The notes under the pieces are model-generated. The model was not told the DNA's origin. It did not search any database and worked only from the letters and a program-made list of their open reading frames with translations. From Phycisphaerales bacterium (GTDB lineage Bacteria; Planctomycetota; Phycisphaerae; Phycisphaerales; SM1A02), in the NCBI GenBank assembly GCA_029268515.1, contig JAQWNP010000001.1, positions 248,001-312,000 on the forward strand: 64,000 nt of DNA, read 5' to 3'. This document shows, piece by piece, positions 36,688-46,132 of the stretch. A program made the position numbers and the translations under genes. Within the stretch, counting starts at the first letter, position 1, and each line of letters begins with the position of its first letter.

Positions 36688-37305
36688 ATGAAACGCAAGC
36701 AAAATCTCGGAATGCTCTTCGTCGCTGGACTGCTTCTTGGTGGATTCACTGTCCATGAGGCTACTGCGGTCAGACCACTGTTGCGGCGACCCTCAGTCAC
36801 CGTCACTGTTGATCTAGAACGTGTTTTAGAAGGGCTTAACAAACGGGCTGATGATGACGCGGAACTACAGAAATTGGCCATGTCTTACCAAGCAGAGGAC
36901 ATTGCCAAAAAGGAAGAGATTGCCAATATGGAAGATTCCATGTCGGATCTCATCGATCAGCGAAAATTGCTCGACAAGGAAGAAGAAATTGCCCTTGCAA
37001 CGCTACGTCGTCAGGCTTGGCTCAATTTCATCGGTGAAAAGTTGGATGTCGAAGAATCACTGATGCTTCAAGATCTTTTTCGAGAAATCCAAAAGGCTGC
37101 TGAAGAGATGTCGAAGACCGAGGGCTTCGATGTGGTGCTCCTTGATGATTCGAGCCTACAGCTTGCAGTCATCGAGAGAGATGTGCGTCGCGTCATTCAA
37201 ATCAAAGAGCAACTGCGAGCTCGCAATCTACTCTTTGCAAGTCCGGTCACCGACATTAGCGATGACCTCATCACACGCATGAACAACGCGTACGCCACCA
37301 AGTAA
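36688..37305 (+). CDS. OmpH/Skp-like periplasmic chaperone (copy 2)
   Basis: A 205-residue paralogue of the neighbouring minus-strand ompH, with signal sequence MKRKQNLGMLFVAGLLLGGF. The same layout is visible: an early strand (SVTVTVDLERVLEGLNKRA), long charged helices (QAEDIAKKEEIANMEDSM, DKEEEIALATLRRQ) and a late strand FDVVLLDDSSL. It stands divergently to copy 1, inserted between it and bamA, so it must use its own promoter. It converges on bamA with 25 bp between stops. Function is inferred from the family. Confidence 0.82.
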   Translation: MKRKQNLGMLFVAGLLLGGFTVHEATAVRPLLRRPSVTVTVDLERVLEGLNKRADDDAELQKLAMSYQAEDIAKKEEIANMEDSMSDLIDQRKLLDKEEEIALATLRRQAWLNFIGEKLDVEESLMLQDLFREIQKAAEEMSKTEGFDVVLLDDSSLQLAVIERDVRRVIQIKEQLRARNLLFASPVTDISDDLITRMNNAYATK

Positions 37306-37330
37306 TAGCCCCAGCGCCAATATCAGCTGA

Positions 37331-39718
37331 CTAGAAAGGCACCTCAGCTGAAAAGCTGAATATCTGGGTGATATCGTCTGGTCCCTGAAGTACGGGAATC
37401 GCAAAGTCAAAGGCTAACGGTGCGGGACCGAATATCGGCAAGAAGAGCCGAACACCTACGCCGATGGATGCACGATAAGGATCAATCGTGATCTCATTGG
37501 CCACTGTACCGCTATCGATAAAGGCAACACCGTCGACACTCTCTCCGAAGAGGGGGAACTGGTATTGAGCACCCAAGAACATCATCCAGTCACCACCAAC
37601 AGGAACATCTGTTTGTTTGCCGTTCTGGCGGTTTGTACCCTTAGGACTCACCTGCCGATACTCAAAGCCACGTAACGTGCGGCCACCAAGATAGAACTTC
37701 TCGTAGGTGGGTGCGGTACCACCAAAAATATAGCCCGTACGGCCCCTTAGACGCATCGTTGATCGACGCCCAAGAAAATCTTCATCCACAGTTAAGAAAA
37801 GCGTGTACTCCGCTTGAACGCGCGAAAAAGTCACGTCCCCAATACCACCAAACTGACTGAGATAGAGATTAAATTTACCGCCTTCGCTGGGGCGGAACAG
37901 TGAATTAACTGTGGTACGACTGAGTGCCAGGGTCAAACCGGTCAGCAAATCGGGACCGCGATCATTGTAAATTTCCTGAGGCACATCATCTCGAATATCT
38001 GAGAGTTCTACCTCCTCAATTTTCGCAGCAATTGAGCCACTCCAAACTTCACCGAGTTTATGCCCAACACCAAACTGACCACCCAGACGATTTTCCCAGT
38101 AGTCAAAGAATTGCCGACGACGGAAGAAGCCGCTGACATCAAATCCCCAGTTGCTTTCAAGGAAGTGAGGCTCATACAGAGAGATCTCATAATTAAAGAC
38201 CTCATTACCTGGCTGAAAAACCATACTGAACTGTTGCCCTGCACCTCGAAATGCACGCCCCGACCATAATTCGTCAAACGAACGGGGATAGTCTGCTATA
38301 TCAAAGTTGTTTTGGTTAATTGAGAAATCACCAAAAACACCAGAGTCACTACCAAAGGCGACACCGAAATTGAAGCTACCAGTGTTTCGCTCTTTGACCT
38401 CTACCAAAACATCTCGATGCCCGGGCTGGCTCGGTGTTGGATCCTGAATAGTGATGCGTACGTCATTAAACAATTGGGTATTTAGTACACGCTGTCGTGA
38501 TCGTGTGACCTGATTTGCATCAATACGCCGACCTGGATGCAGGTGAATAAGGCGGCGTATCACTTTGTCCTTCGTTAAAAAGTTGCCATTGATCTTGACC
38601 AGGCCCACTGTCGAGGATCGGCCCTCCGTGACTTCAAGTAAAAGATCAACAACGGGTTCATTACTGGAACGCAAGTCAGAAGCCTGAATATCAACTTCCA
38701 GATAGCCCAATAGCCCATAGGCCTCTCGGACTGCCTCAACAGACTTCCGCACTCCTGGTGCCGTAAAAATGGACCCTACCTTCATTGGCACAATGGCCTT
38801 GATCTGCTCGGGCGTAAAGACCTCTACCTGCTCACCTTCAAGTAAATTGATCACCTGTAGATCACGCAGCGTATACAGCGAGCCTTCTGCAATCATAAAG
38901 GTGACTTTGGCTTCAGAGTTGTCTGCACTGATTTCGACACGCCGGTCGATCCGAGCATCGAGATAGCCTCGATCAATATAAAACTCTGTGAGCGTTGTGA
39001 CATCTGCAATCAGCTGAGATTCATCAAGCTCGCCACGCCTAAAAAATGGAATGGCCGTTCTTGTCACAACTTCCGAATGGAGCACGCCATCAGTAAAAGA
39101 TGTATTGCCTTCAAACTCTACTGCCTTCACGCGAACACGTGGCCCCTCAATGATCTCGAAAATCAGAACTGCATTCGCTTCAAGCTCTTTCTCATCAATA
39201 GAGACCGTGATCATGTAGTAGCCTTGCTCACGGTACATCGATTCAATTTTTCGTTTGGCATTTTCAATCAGGAAGTCATCGCGGGGACCACCTCTCACCA
39301 AACGAATTGATGCGAGTAATTCTTGACCATTGAAAACCTTGTTGCCTACAAATGCGATTTCCTGAATCATCGCCTGCTCGGTGAAGTCAAAAAAGACAAC
39401 AACCGTTCCATTGGCTTGAAGTGCCGCTGAAGCTGAGATGAATCTAAAATCACCGAGGCGGGTCAGGTTTGCGATATCGAGTTCAATGGTCTGCGGCGAA
39501 TATGGCTCTCCAGGTGAACTACGAAGATTATTGAGCACTTTTTGCTCTAGAACCCGGTCAAGACCACGCAGCACAACCTGAGAAATTGGCCGGTCAATAA
39601 GGTCCTCATTCATCGACTGCCCCAGCGCGTGAGACAGGGGCGCTACCGAGAGCGATAGCCAACAGAAAAACATCAAAAGTAGAGGAGCAAAACGCATCGG
39701 CGAGTCGAGCATAACCAT
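37331..39718 (-). CDS. bamA: Outer membrane protein assembly factor BamA
   Basis: The 795-residue core of the BAM machine that inserts beta-barrels into the outer membrane. After a signal peptide come POTRA domains (VLRGLDRV opens the first, IQEIAFVGNKVFNGQEL the second), then the 16-strand barrel. The Omp85 signature is FYLGGRTLRGFEYRQVSP (LRGF in place of VRGF), and the protein ends in Phe, the barrel sorting signal. The start is not fixed (ATG at 39718 or 39697). The presence of bamA beside skp and lpx genes shows the cell has an LPS-type outer membrane. Confidence 0.96.
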   Translation of the reverse strand: MVMLDSPMRFAPLLLMFFCWLSLSVAPLSHALGQSMNEDLIDRPISQVVLRGLDRVLEQKVLNNLRSSPGEPYSPQTIELDIANLTRLGDFRFISASAALQANGTVVVFFDFTEQAMIQEIAFVGNKVFNGQELLASIRLVRGGPRDDFLIENAKRKIESMYREQGYYMITVSIDEKELEANAVLIFEIIEGPRVRVKAVEFEGNTSFTDGVLHSEVVTRTAIPFFRRGELDESQLIADVTTLTEFYIDRGYLDARIDRRVEISADNSEAKVTFMIAEGSLYTLRDLQVINLLEGEQVEVFTPEQIKAIVPMKVGSIFTAPGVRKSVEAVREAYGLLGYLEVDIQASDLRSSNEPVVDLLLEVTEGRSSTVGLVKINGNFLTKDKVIRRLIHLHPGRRIDANQVTRSRQRVLNTQLFNDVRITIQDPTPSQPGHRDVLVEVKERNTGSFNFGVAFGSDSGVFGDFSINQNNFDIADYPRSFDELWSGRAFRGAGQQFSMVFQPGNEVFNYEISLYEPHFLESNWGFDVSGFFRRRQFFDYWENRLGGQFGVGHKLGEVWSGSIAAKIEEVELSDIRDDVPQEIYNDRGPDLLTGLTLALSRTTVNSLFRPSEGGKFNLYLSQFGGIGDVTFSRVQAEYTLFLTVDEDFLGRRSTMRLRGRTGYIFGGTAPTYEKFYLGGRTLRGFEYRQVSPKGTNRQNGKQTDVPVGGDWMMFLGAQYQFPLFGESVDGVAFIDSGTVANEITIDPYRASIGVGVRLFLPIFGPAPLAFDFAIPVLQGPDDITQIFSFSAEVPF

Positions 39719-39901
39719 CGGCCATGACTACAACAACCGCCCCCAGCCTCCTTCGTGGATCGCAAGATGAGCCCCATGAGCCTCAATCTACTTATCCAGG
39801 TGGCATAACAAGCAACCATGATGGCCTTTGAGAGCCCAAAGATCGCCCCTGAGATGTCCCACATTGGCATCAAACTGGCCTTATCGCTACCTTTTGGTGC
39901 T

Positions 39902-41029
39902 ATGACTACTGCCACACTAAAACGAACTGCCTTTCATAAGTACCACTTGGAACATAAGGCCAAGATGGTTGATTTCACCGGCTGGGATATGCCCTTGCTT
40001 TACAGCTCCATTATTGAGGAGCATAAGCAAGTACGCCGCAGCGGTGGCCTATTCGATGTATCCCATATGGGTCGAATTCGCTTCAAAGGAAAAGATGCCC
40101 GTCGTTTCCTCGACCGAGTCTGTACACGGCAGATTCTCGGCATGACTGACGGCCAGGCCAGTTACTCGCTGGTTTGCAATGAAAATGGTGGCTGCCGCGA
40201 TGACGTGCTGGTTTACCGTATTTCTGACTTTGAGTATTTGATGGTGTGCAATGCCTCCAATCGGGAGAAGTTGGTACAGCACTTCGAAGCCGAACGTGGT
40301 GACATGGTCTTCAAGATGAAGGATGAGACGCTCAGCACAGCCATGGTCGCCATTCAAGGGCCAAAGGTTATGGATGTGATTGGACAGTTCTCACGAGAAG
40401 TGCCCACACTCAAGAGGTATCACTTCACACAAAAGCAGTTGCTCTTGTTCAAGATGCTCTTTTCTCGCACAGGCTACACGGGTGAAGATGGTGTTGAAGT
40501 CATTATGCCCGCCAAGATGGCAAGTAAAGCCGTTGATCTGTTGATGATGAAGCTTGGTGGAAAATACGACATTGTGCGGCCCACCGGACTCGGTGCGCGC
40601 GACTCTCTTCGACTTGAAGCAGGCATGGCTCTCTATGGCCACGAAATCACTGAGGATATTGATCCTCTCTCGGCAGGACTAAACTTCGCTGTCAAGTTAG
40701 ATAAGGGTGAGTCTGCTCCAGAAGCGGGTCGTTTCATCGGACAAGACGCTCTTCAGCGTATTGCCGCCGAAGGCCCTTCCCGAAAACTCAAAGGCCTTGT
40801 GCTTGAGGGCCGACGCAGTGCTCGCCAAGGCATGAGTGTTCTGCATGATGGGAAAGCTGTCGGAGAAGTCACCAGCGGATGCTTGAGCCCCACACTCGAT
40901 CAATCCATCGCGATGGCTTACATCCCCGCCAACATCGCCGTCGCAGGCACACACGTTGCTGTTGATTTAGGCCGAGCAACAGTCAACGCCGAAGTCGTCG
41001 ACCTACCGTTCTATAAGCGACCCAGCTAA
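39902..41029 (+). CDS. gcvT: Glycine cleavage system aminomethyltransferase (T protein)
   Basis: Transfers the methylene group from the H-protein-bound aminomethyl intermediate to tetrahydrofolate. Family motifs: FTGWDMPLLYSSIIEEH, GLFDVSHMGRIRFKGKDA, SYSLVCNENGGCRDDVLVYR, and FSRTGYTGEDGVEVI, GLGARDSLRLEAGMALYGHEI. From the ATG at 39902 there are 375 residues; an upstream in-frame ATG at 39818 would add 28 unconserved residues. No gcvH or gcvP is adjacent. A glycine riboswitch was not recognisable upstream. Confidence 0.95.
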   Translation: MTTATLKRTAFHKYHLEHKAKMVDFTGWDMPLLYSSIIEEHKQVRRSGGLFDVSHMGRIRFKGKDARRFLDRVCTRQILGMTDGQASYSLVCNENGGCRDDVLVYRISDFEYLMVCNASNREKLVQHFEAERGDMVFKMKDETLSTAMVAIQGPKVMDVIGQFSREVPTLKRYHFTQKQLLLFKMLFSRTGYTGEDGVEVIMPAKMASKAVDLLMMKLGGKYDIVRPTGLGARDSLRLEAGMALYGHEITEDIDPLSAGLNFAVKLDKGESAPEAGRFIGQDALQRIAAEGPSRKLKGLVLEGRRSARQGMSVLHDGKAVGEVTSGCLSPTLDQSIAMAYIPANIAVAGTHVAVDLGRATVNAEVVDLPFYKRPS

Positions 41030-41062
41030 GATCCAAGGTGACCTGGGCGACCCGATTTTGCT

Positions 41063-41965
41063 TTAACCAGCCTTTGAGCGAACGTTAACCATTGCCTCAG
41101 CTGCAGGATCAATGAGCTTGCGGAAAAAGCGGCTGGGGCGATCGTCCTGAAGCCGTACTTGCAGTTTCTTCAACGCGTCAACCTCAATCTGGCGAACACG
41201 TTCCCGTGTCAGGCCAACCCTCTTGCCGATCTCCTTAAGAGTGAGCGGCTGCTGGCCTTCCAGACCGAAACGCAGTCGTAAGACACGAGCGTCTCGCTCA
41301 TCAATGCTGTCAATGAGCCTGCGGAGCGTCTCATACTCTTCGGTGCGAGCAATACGCTCATCAGGTGCAATAGAACCACTATCTGGAACAAGTTCTGCAA
41401 AGTCCAAGACCTCGCCATTCTCATTGCGCGGCGCCTGACCCTTCGATTGGAATGCCTTCATGGCTCTACAGATGATTTTCGCCTTCTTGAGAGGCAAGTC
41501 CATTGCGATGGCCATTTCATTGGTACTCGGCACACGATTAATCTCATCACGAAGTCGAGCAGCCATCATTTTCCACTTTGAGATCAACTCAACCATGTAG
41601 GCTGGAATATGAATTGGTTGCACAGCATTAATCAACGTGCGTTTAATTGATTGCTTAATCCACCAAGAACCATACGTGGAGAAGCGAGCACCTTGAGCAG
41701 GATCGAAACCCTCAACAGCTCGAATCAAACCAATATTGCCTTCTTCAATAAGATCGGCCAATGGCAAGCCGCGATTTGTGTAGTGCTTTCCAATTGACAC
41801 AACCAACCTTAGATTCGCCTTGATCATCTGGTCTTTCGCAGCATGGTCATTGTCGTTGATAATTCGCCAGCCAAGGTCCTTCTCTTCTTGTGCCGTGAGC
41901 AAATCAACTTCGTTGATCTGCCGCAGGTAGAGTTGTAAATCACTATGCAAAACAGCCTCTCTCAT
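41063..41965 (-). CDS. RNA polymerase sigma-70 factor (RpoD/RpoS-like, short)
   Basis: A 300-residue group 1/2 sigma factor. Region 1.2 is DLQLYLRQINEVDLLTAQEE, region 2 has LRLVVSIGKHYTNRGLPLADLIEEGNIGL and FSTYGSWWIKQSI (-10 recognition), region 3 follows, and region 4 has LRLRFGL, LKEIGKRVGLTRERVRQIE (-35 helix-turn-helix). It lacks the long region 1.1 of a primary RpoD, so it may be an alternative or secondary sigma. The SD AGGAAGG lies within the last codons of the 52-codon ORF just upstream, seven bases before the start. Confidence 0.92.
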   Translation of the reverse strand: MREAVLHSDLQLYLRQINEVDLLTAQEEKDLGWRIINDNDHAAKDQMIKANLRLVVSIGKHYTNRGLPLADLIEEGNIGLIRAVEGFDPAQGARFSTYGSWWIKQSIKRTLINAVQPIHIPAYMVELISKWKMMAARLRDEINRVPSTNEMAIAMDLPLKKAKIICRAMKAFQSKGQAPRNENGEVLDFAELVPDSGSIAPDERIARTEEYETLRRLIDSIDERDARVLRLRFGLEGQQPLTLKEIGKRVGLTRERVRQIEVDALKKLQVRLQDDRPSRFFRKLIDPAAEAMVNVRSKAG

Positions 41966-41968
41966 TTT

Positions 41969-42127
41969 TTAACCTTCCTGTTGGCGGTCGATGACTTGAA
42001 CGGTCTGAGCATGTGGATTCATGATGGCTAGATCGTTAATCGACCCCATCCCCTTCGCCGGCTCGCATCCATTAGTTGTGTCCGCCGTAATGAACCCTCT
42101 GGATCCATCAAAACCTCGGTTATTCAT
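41969..42127 (-). CDS. Small 52-residue ORF leading into the sigma factor gene
   Basis: It starts at ATG 42127 with a good SD (AAAGGA, six bases upstream) and ends at TAA 41969-41971, three bases before the sigma start at 41965. Its last codons contain the sigma SD, an arrangement typical of translational coupling. The peptide (starts MNNRGFDGSRGFITADTTNG) has no clear family, signal or membrane segment; the middle includes one Cys. It may be a regulatory leader peptide or a small unknown protein. The frame being open and well placed supports it, but no homology is known. Confidence 0.5.
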   Translation of the reverse strand: MNNRGFDGSRGFITADTTNGCEPAKGMGSINDLAIMNPHAQTVQVIDRQQEG

Positions 42128-42366
42128 TGAATATCCTTTCGCCAGCCAAGATGGCCAGAAAACCTGACCCTGCATGAACCAGCCCCACCTAGAATCTAGG
42201 GCCTAAAATCGCCCTCTCTGCCCCTTCAATCGACGACCACAGGGTGGCTCTTGACCGTGTTTAGGACTTCAGGAACTGCATCAAGGCCGCACTATCGTTG
42301 CGATTGGATAAATTCAACTTCCTGAACATCCAATAACAACCGATATCTGATTCTGGAGATCCTGCC

Positions 42367-43110
42367 ATGGCCAATGCTGATATCAGCCATCTCTTAAAAG
42401 AATGGATTTTTGAATCCGGGGGCATTAACGCGAGGATTATTTCTGGCAAAAACGGCCTTTCTAAACTTCAGATTCGATTAGAGCTAGGCGTATTACAGTT
42501 GGAAATGGAGGGGCGACCCGATGGCAAGACCCCCTCTGGTGCGAGCACCCTTCTTGAACATCACCAGCGTCGGCTCACAAAGGATCCAGATGGCTCAGCC
42601 CCACGACTCACCGCGGAGGAGTGTCGCGAACTCAGGGAGGAGGCGGTTCAATTCCACCATCGTTATGTCGCTTTATTCGCCCTTGGTGAGTTTGTGTCCG
42701 TGGTAAGAGACACATCCCACAACCTGATGATCTTTGATCTCTGCCTCAAACGAGGTTCCAGTGAACAAGATCGCAGCATGCTCGAGGGCTACCGACCCAA
42801 TGTTATTACCGTTCGCGCTCGTGCCGCAGCAGAGCTGTGCATGCAGGCCGGCAGTTCTAAAGATGCAATGAGTGCCATCAATGCGGGGCTTCAAGAACTT
42901 GCAGAGACCTTTGAACAACAAGGGAGAACAGAGGCCTTCGACCAATCAAACGAAGTGCAACTCTTATTAGGAATGCGAGATCTACTCACTCCAAAGCTAC
43001 CCGCCAGTCAACGCATTGAGTTGGAGGATAGACTTCAGACGGCATTGGCTAACGAAAACTACGAGCTTGCCGCCATTTTGCGTGATGAAATACGCCAGAT
43101 GAAGAACTAA
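42367..43110 (+). CDS. UVR-motif (UvrB/UvrC-like) protein, unknown role
   Basis: A 247-residue soluble protein. The last 30 residues (LEDRLQTALANENYELAAILRDEIRQMKN) are a UVR motif, as in UvrB, UvrC, McsA and ClpC, where it mediates protein-protein contact. The N-terminal 210 residues are helical and unlike any enzyme I can name; DUF-type planctomycete proteins often combine such a part with UVR. It is divergent from the sigma leader ORF across about 239 bp, and convergent with the TPR operon. Confidence 0.78.
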   Translation: MANADISHLLKEWIFESGGINARIISGKNGLSKLQIRLELGVLQLEMEGRPDGKTPSGASTLLEHHQRRLTKDPDGSAPRLTAEECRELREEAVQFHHRYVALFALGEFVSVVRDTSHNLMIFDLCLKRGSSEQDRSMLEGYRPNVITVRARAAAELCMQAGSSKDAMSAINAGLQELAETFEQQGRTEAFDQSNEVQLLLGMRDLLTPKLPASQRIELEDRLQTALANENYELAAILRDEIRQMKN

Positions 43111-43115
43111 GGCGC

Positions 43116-43132
43116 ACAGCGAAAGGCGCTGT
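43116..43132. terminator. Short hairpin between convergent genes
   Basis: ACAGCG (43116-43121), loop AAAGG, and CGCTGT (43127-43132) form a perfect six-base stem in the 47-bp space between the stops of the UVR gene (43110) and the TPR gene (43158). It is suitably placed for a bidirectional terminator, but neither side carries a U-run. Confidence 0.3.
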
Positions 43133-43157
43133 TAACGATGAGACCGTGTGTGCCTGA

Positions 43158-45653
43158 TTAGGGTGATGGTGGATACTTGTTGACCAAACGCACAAAAGCC
43201 TCCTCGAAAACAAGCGCACCCAATCCGCCATCAATGAGCCGGAGCTGATTGACGCGTGGCGCGATTTGCCCAGTATTTCGACCCGCTCGATCTAGTATTT
43301 GCAACGTTCGAAGTTGGCCTAGCCAGAAAAGATCTTCTTGAGATGGTGTCGGAGGACTATTGATCGAAGCACTAATTTGCTTGTAGTACGCCAGTGATGC
43401 TGTCAGTTCTTTGACCTGATCTTGACTTAAGTGACTTCCACTAAGTCGCCACAAACTCTCAGCCAGCCCGAACACCAAATCGCGATCCTTTGGAGACGCT
43501 TTAACGAGTTCTTGATAGGCCAACACAGCTTGATCAAAGCGGCCTGCGACAAGCAATAGTCTTGCAAGCTGACGTCGCCCCGCTTCTGATAATTCAATGT
43601 CCTGCCCAGCCACCTCATACACCGTTTCAACGAGATCTTGATAGGGCACGAGCGGCAGTTCTTCTTCAACAAGTTGCCTAGCATTGAGCCGCTGCCCCTC
43701 AGCAGCACTCGATTTCATCTCTCTCAATTGCTCAAGCAAAGCCATCGCAGCGTAAAGATCACCTGCTACCAGCAGCTGCATTGCCTCGTTTGCTTTTGCA
43801 TGGTCCCCAAGATCGAGATTACCCAAAACAATAAAAGACAACGCCGCACTATCAATTGGCTCAATTTGATGTACCTGATGAAGCGCCTCTTTGGTTCGAC
43901 CCAGGGCCAGAAGTCGCTCCGCATTGCCGAGCGTCAGCCGACGGCGCCATACGCTCATATCACTCTGATCTGACTCTAGCTGCTCAAGTTCAGCCAGTGC
44001 TTCTTCAAGCACTTGATCAACTTGTTCGGCATTAAGAACTCCATTACCAGAACTCGCCAGAATGGCCGAAGCTCGAAGATATGACTGTTCCACCGCATAG
44101 TCCTGGCCTGTCATACTTGCTGTGTGCGCCAAAACATCTTCGTTTCTGCCTTCCACGAGTGCCAAACGAGCAGCCTCAACCCGCCAGCGGTTCACTTGAG
44201 GAAGCTCCTGATCTTTGATCGCCAGAGAGAGCGCCTTGCGAAAAAGCAGCTGCGCCTGATTGTCCTCTGGCCGCGATGCTGCGTATGTCAGTGCCGATTC
44301 CAACGCAAGAGAGAATGCCTGGAGACGAGCCTGATTCCTCGGTTCTTGTTGCGTTCGCTGAAGTAACAGCTCAATCCCCTGCTCAGTCCGATCTTGCGCT
44401 AACGCTAAACGACCCAAAATCTCAAGGGCACGAGCATGATCTTCTACGGTCAAATCATCACGTGTCAGCAGTGCTTCCAAATCCAACCTTGCCCCAGTGA
44501 ATGAAGTTGGATCTTGAGACCGACTGAGCCCTCTTGCTAAAAGAGCCGTCGGGAGCATTGACGCTCTGCCTTGCTCCTTGATGGCCAGCGACTGTTTCAT
44601 CACTAATCGATTCAAGGCCTGCTCAGCGAGTTCCAAGTGCCCGATGTCAAAAGCTTGATGACGCAACTTTACGTATGCGAGATCAGGATCTCTTCTCTCC
44701 GCAACCAAAACACGGTAGATCAGATCAGCCGCCAACAAAGATTCTGCATTGGTTTTCGCTGTTTCAACTGCCTTTACAGCAGATGCACGAGCTTGCGTTA
44801 GTTCACCGAGTTCCAGTTGTGCGAGACCCTCAATTAAGAGGCCTCTCAATTGATACTGAATATCTTCTCGCTGCGGCGCCTGACCAAATCTAAGGCCAAG
44901 CACCTCCAACGCTTCTCGTGGCCGATCAAGCTCAAGGAGCGCTTGTGCAAGATAGATTCGAGCTTCATCCGCCCAATCTGAGGCAAGAACATCCAGCAGC
45001 TCTTCGAGCAAGAGAACTGCCTCCTGAAGAAGTGATTGGCGGTCAGCGGGCTGATTAACAATTGCATGGGCAATTGCAGAAAAACTCCAGATCAACTGAG
45101 CCCTTTGATCTCGATGTAATTGGGCGAGCGAACGCCTAAGACGTCGCATGTCAACATCGGAAGCAAATTGGCGATCGCCCTCTAGTTTGATAATGGCGTC
45201 ATCAATCGCTTGCTTGGCTTGGACCGCAGCGATGTACATCTTGGCTGCGGTTTTTTCTGCTGCTTTTTGCTGAAGCTCTGTTGGCCAGCCAAGCAGCACC
45301 GTGTCGCCTGACCTACCAAGATTCCATTCATAGATAAACATATCAAGAGCATGGTCAATTTTCATAACCGCTCGTTTTGATTGCAGCTGCCATTGGTTTT
45401 GAGTTGATGGCTGAACCGCATTCTCAATCACAGCTTGCCTAAACGCCATCATCTCTCGGTAGGCTGAGATGCGTTCATCAGCAGATCGATTTGGATCATC
45501 AAGTACTTGCTTTGATTCTTTGATGTGCTGGGTGAGCTCATCCCATTGATCAGATTGTGCGTCAACAGACTGCCAAAGACTTAACAGCACCAATAACATG
45601 ATTGCCGCTAAGACTGGACGAACGCTCCAACATACAATCAACCGTGTGCTCAT
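43158..45653 (-). CDS. Secreted TPR-rich protein, last gene of the vWA/ExbB/ExbD operon
   Basis: An 831-residue protein with a signal peptide (VRPVLAAIMLLVLLSLWQSVDA) and repeated TPR-like helical pairs throughout, for example LVNQPADRQSLLQEAVLLLEEL-type segments, ADEARIYLAQALLELDRPREALEVLG and ARLLLVAGRFDQAVLAYQELVKASP near the C-terminus. It overlaps the upstream ExbD gene by four bases (start 45653, ExbD stop 45650). Being exported and helical, it probably binds partners in the periplasm. No enzymatic domain is visible. Confidence 0.75.
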   Translation of the reverse strand: MSTRLIVCWSVRPVLAAIMLLVLLSLWQSVDAQSDQWDELTQHIKESKQVLDDPNRSADERISAYREMMAFRQAVIENAVQPSTQNQWQLQSKRAVMKIDHALDMFIYEWNLGRSGDTVLLGWPTELQQKAAEKTAAKMYIAAVQAKQAIDDAIIKLEGDRQFASDVDMRRLRRSLAQLHRDQRAQLIWSFSAIAHAIVNQPADRQSLLQEAVLLLEELLDVLASDWADEARIYLAQALLELDRPREALEVLGLRFGQAPQREDIQYQLRGLLIEGLAQLELGELTQARASAVKAVETAKTNAESLLAADLIYRVLVAERRDPDLAYVKLRHQAFDIGHLELAEQALNRLVMKQSLAIKEQGRASMLPTALLARGLSRSQDPTSFTGARLDLEALLTRDDLTVEDHARALEILGRLALAQDRTEQGIELLLQRTQQEPRNQARLQAFSLALESALTYAASRPEDNQAQLLFRKALSLAIKDQELPQVNRWRVEAARLALVEGRNEDVLAHTASMTGQDYAVEQSYLRASAILASSGNGVLNAEQVDQVLEEALAELEQLESDQSDMSVWRRRLTLGNAERLLALGRTKEALHQVHQIEPIDSAALSFIVLGNLDLGDHAKANEAMQLLVAGDLYAAMALLEQLREMKSSAAEGQRLNARQLVEEELPLVPYQDLVETVYEVAGQDIELSEAGRRQLARLLLVAGRFDQAVLAYQELVKASPKDRDLVFGLAESLWRLSGSHLSQDQVKELTASLAYYKQISASINSPPTPSQEDLFWLGQLRTLQILDRAGRNTGQIAPRVNQLRLIDGGLGALVFEEAFVRLVNKYPPSP

Positions 45654-46132
45654 GAATCGGAACCCTGAAAGCTAATGTTCGTGTATCCAGCAAGCGCTGG
45701 CGCGTTAAACACTTCAATAACATGGCCCCACCGCGCTTGCGGTAATGGATCAATGAGAATTGGATGATCAGCCTTGAATAGCCCATAAGGGTTCGCAACG
45801 CTAATCTTGCGTTTCTTTAGCATCTCCGCCAGTTCATGCGGATTGACAATCTCTGGGTATGGGCCTTTCAGTTGTATCACCAGATCTTGAGGCTCAGTAC
45901 CAATAGATCGTACGGTCACAATCAAGGGCATTTCATCTAACTCAAATGGGTCCGGTGCAACAGCACCCTCACGCACTGGCAAATCCAGCTTGTAGATTTC
46001 TTCTCCCTCTGTGAAATCCGTTGCCACCATAAAGTAGACCAATAAAAGAAAAACAACATCAATCATTGAGGTCAGGTTTAACCCAAGACGAGCTTTACTT
46101 CGATGTTTTCGTCTGGCAGGAGGAATGCTCAT
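45650..46132 (-). CDS. ExbD/TolR-family biopolymer transport protein (copy 2)
   Basis: A 160-residue single-span protein. The N-terminus is basic, then LTSMIDVVFLLLVYFMVATDF carries the conserved Asp (D24) that binds protons in ExbD/TolR. The periplasmic domain (about residues 60-160) is ExbD-like but includes a long loop with PYPEIVNPHELAEMLKK. It is linked on both sides by four-base overlaps (46129-46132 with ExbD copy 1, 45650-45653 with the TPR gene), so the operon is tight. Confidence 0.88.
   Translation of the reverse strand: MSIPPARRKHRSKARLGLNLTSMIDVVFLLLVYFMVATDFTEGEEIYKLDLPVREGAVAPDPFELDEMPLIVTVRSIGTEPQDLVIQLKGPYPEIVNPHELAEMLKKRKISVANPYGLFKADHPILIDPLPQARWGHVIEVFNAPALAGYTNISFQGSDS

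Noticed and set aside
37344-37359. TCAGCT-GAAA-AGCTGA hairpin near the end of bamA
   Set aside because: It is inside the bamA coding sequence; without a U-run it is not convincing as a terminator.
39719-39901. Possible glycine riboswitch before gcvT
   Set aside because: No conserved glycine aptamer core could be read in the leader.
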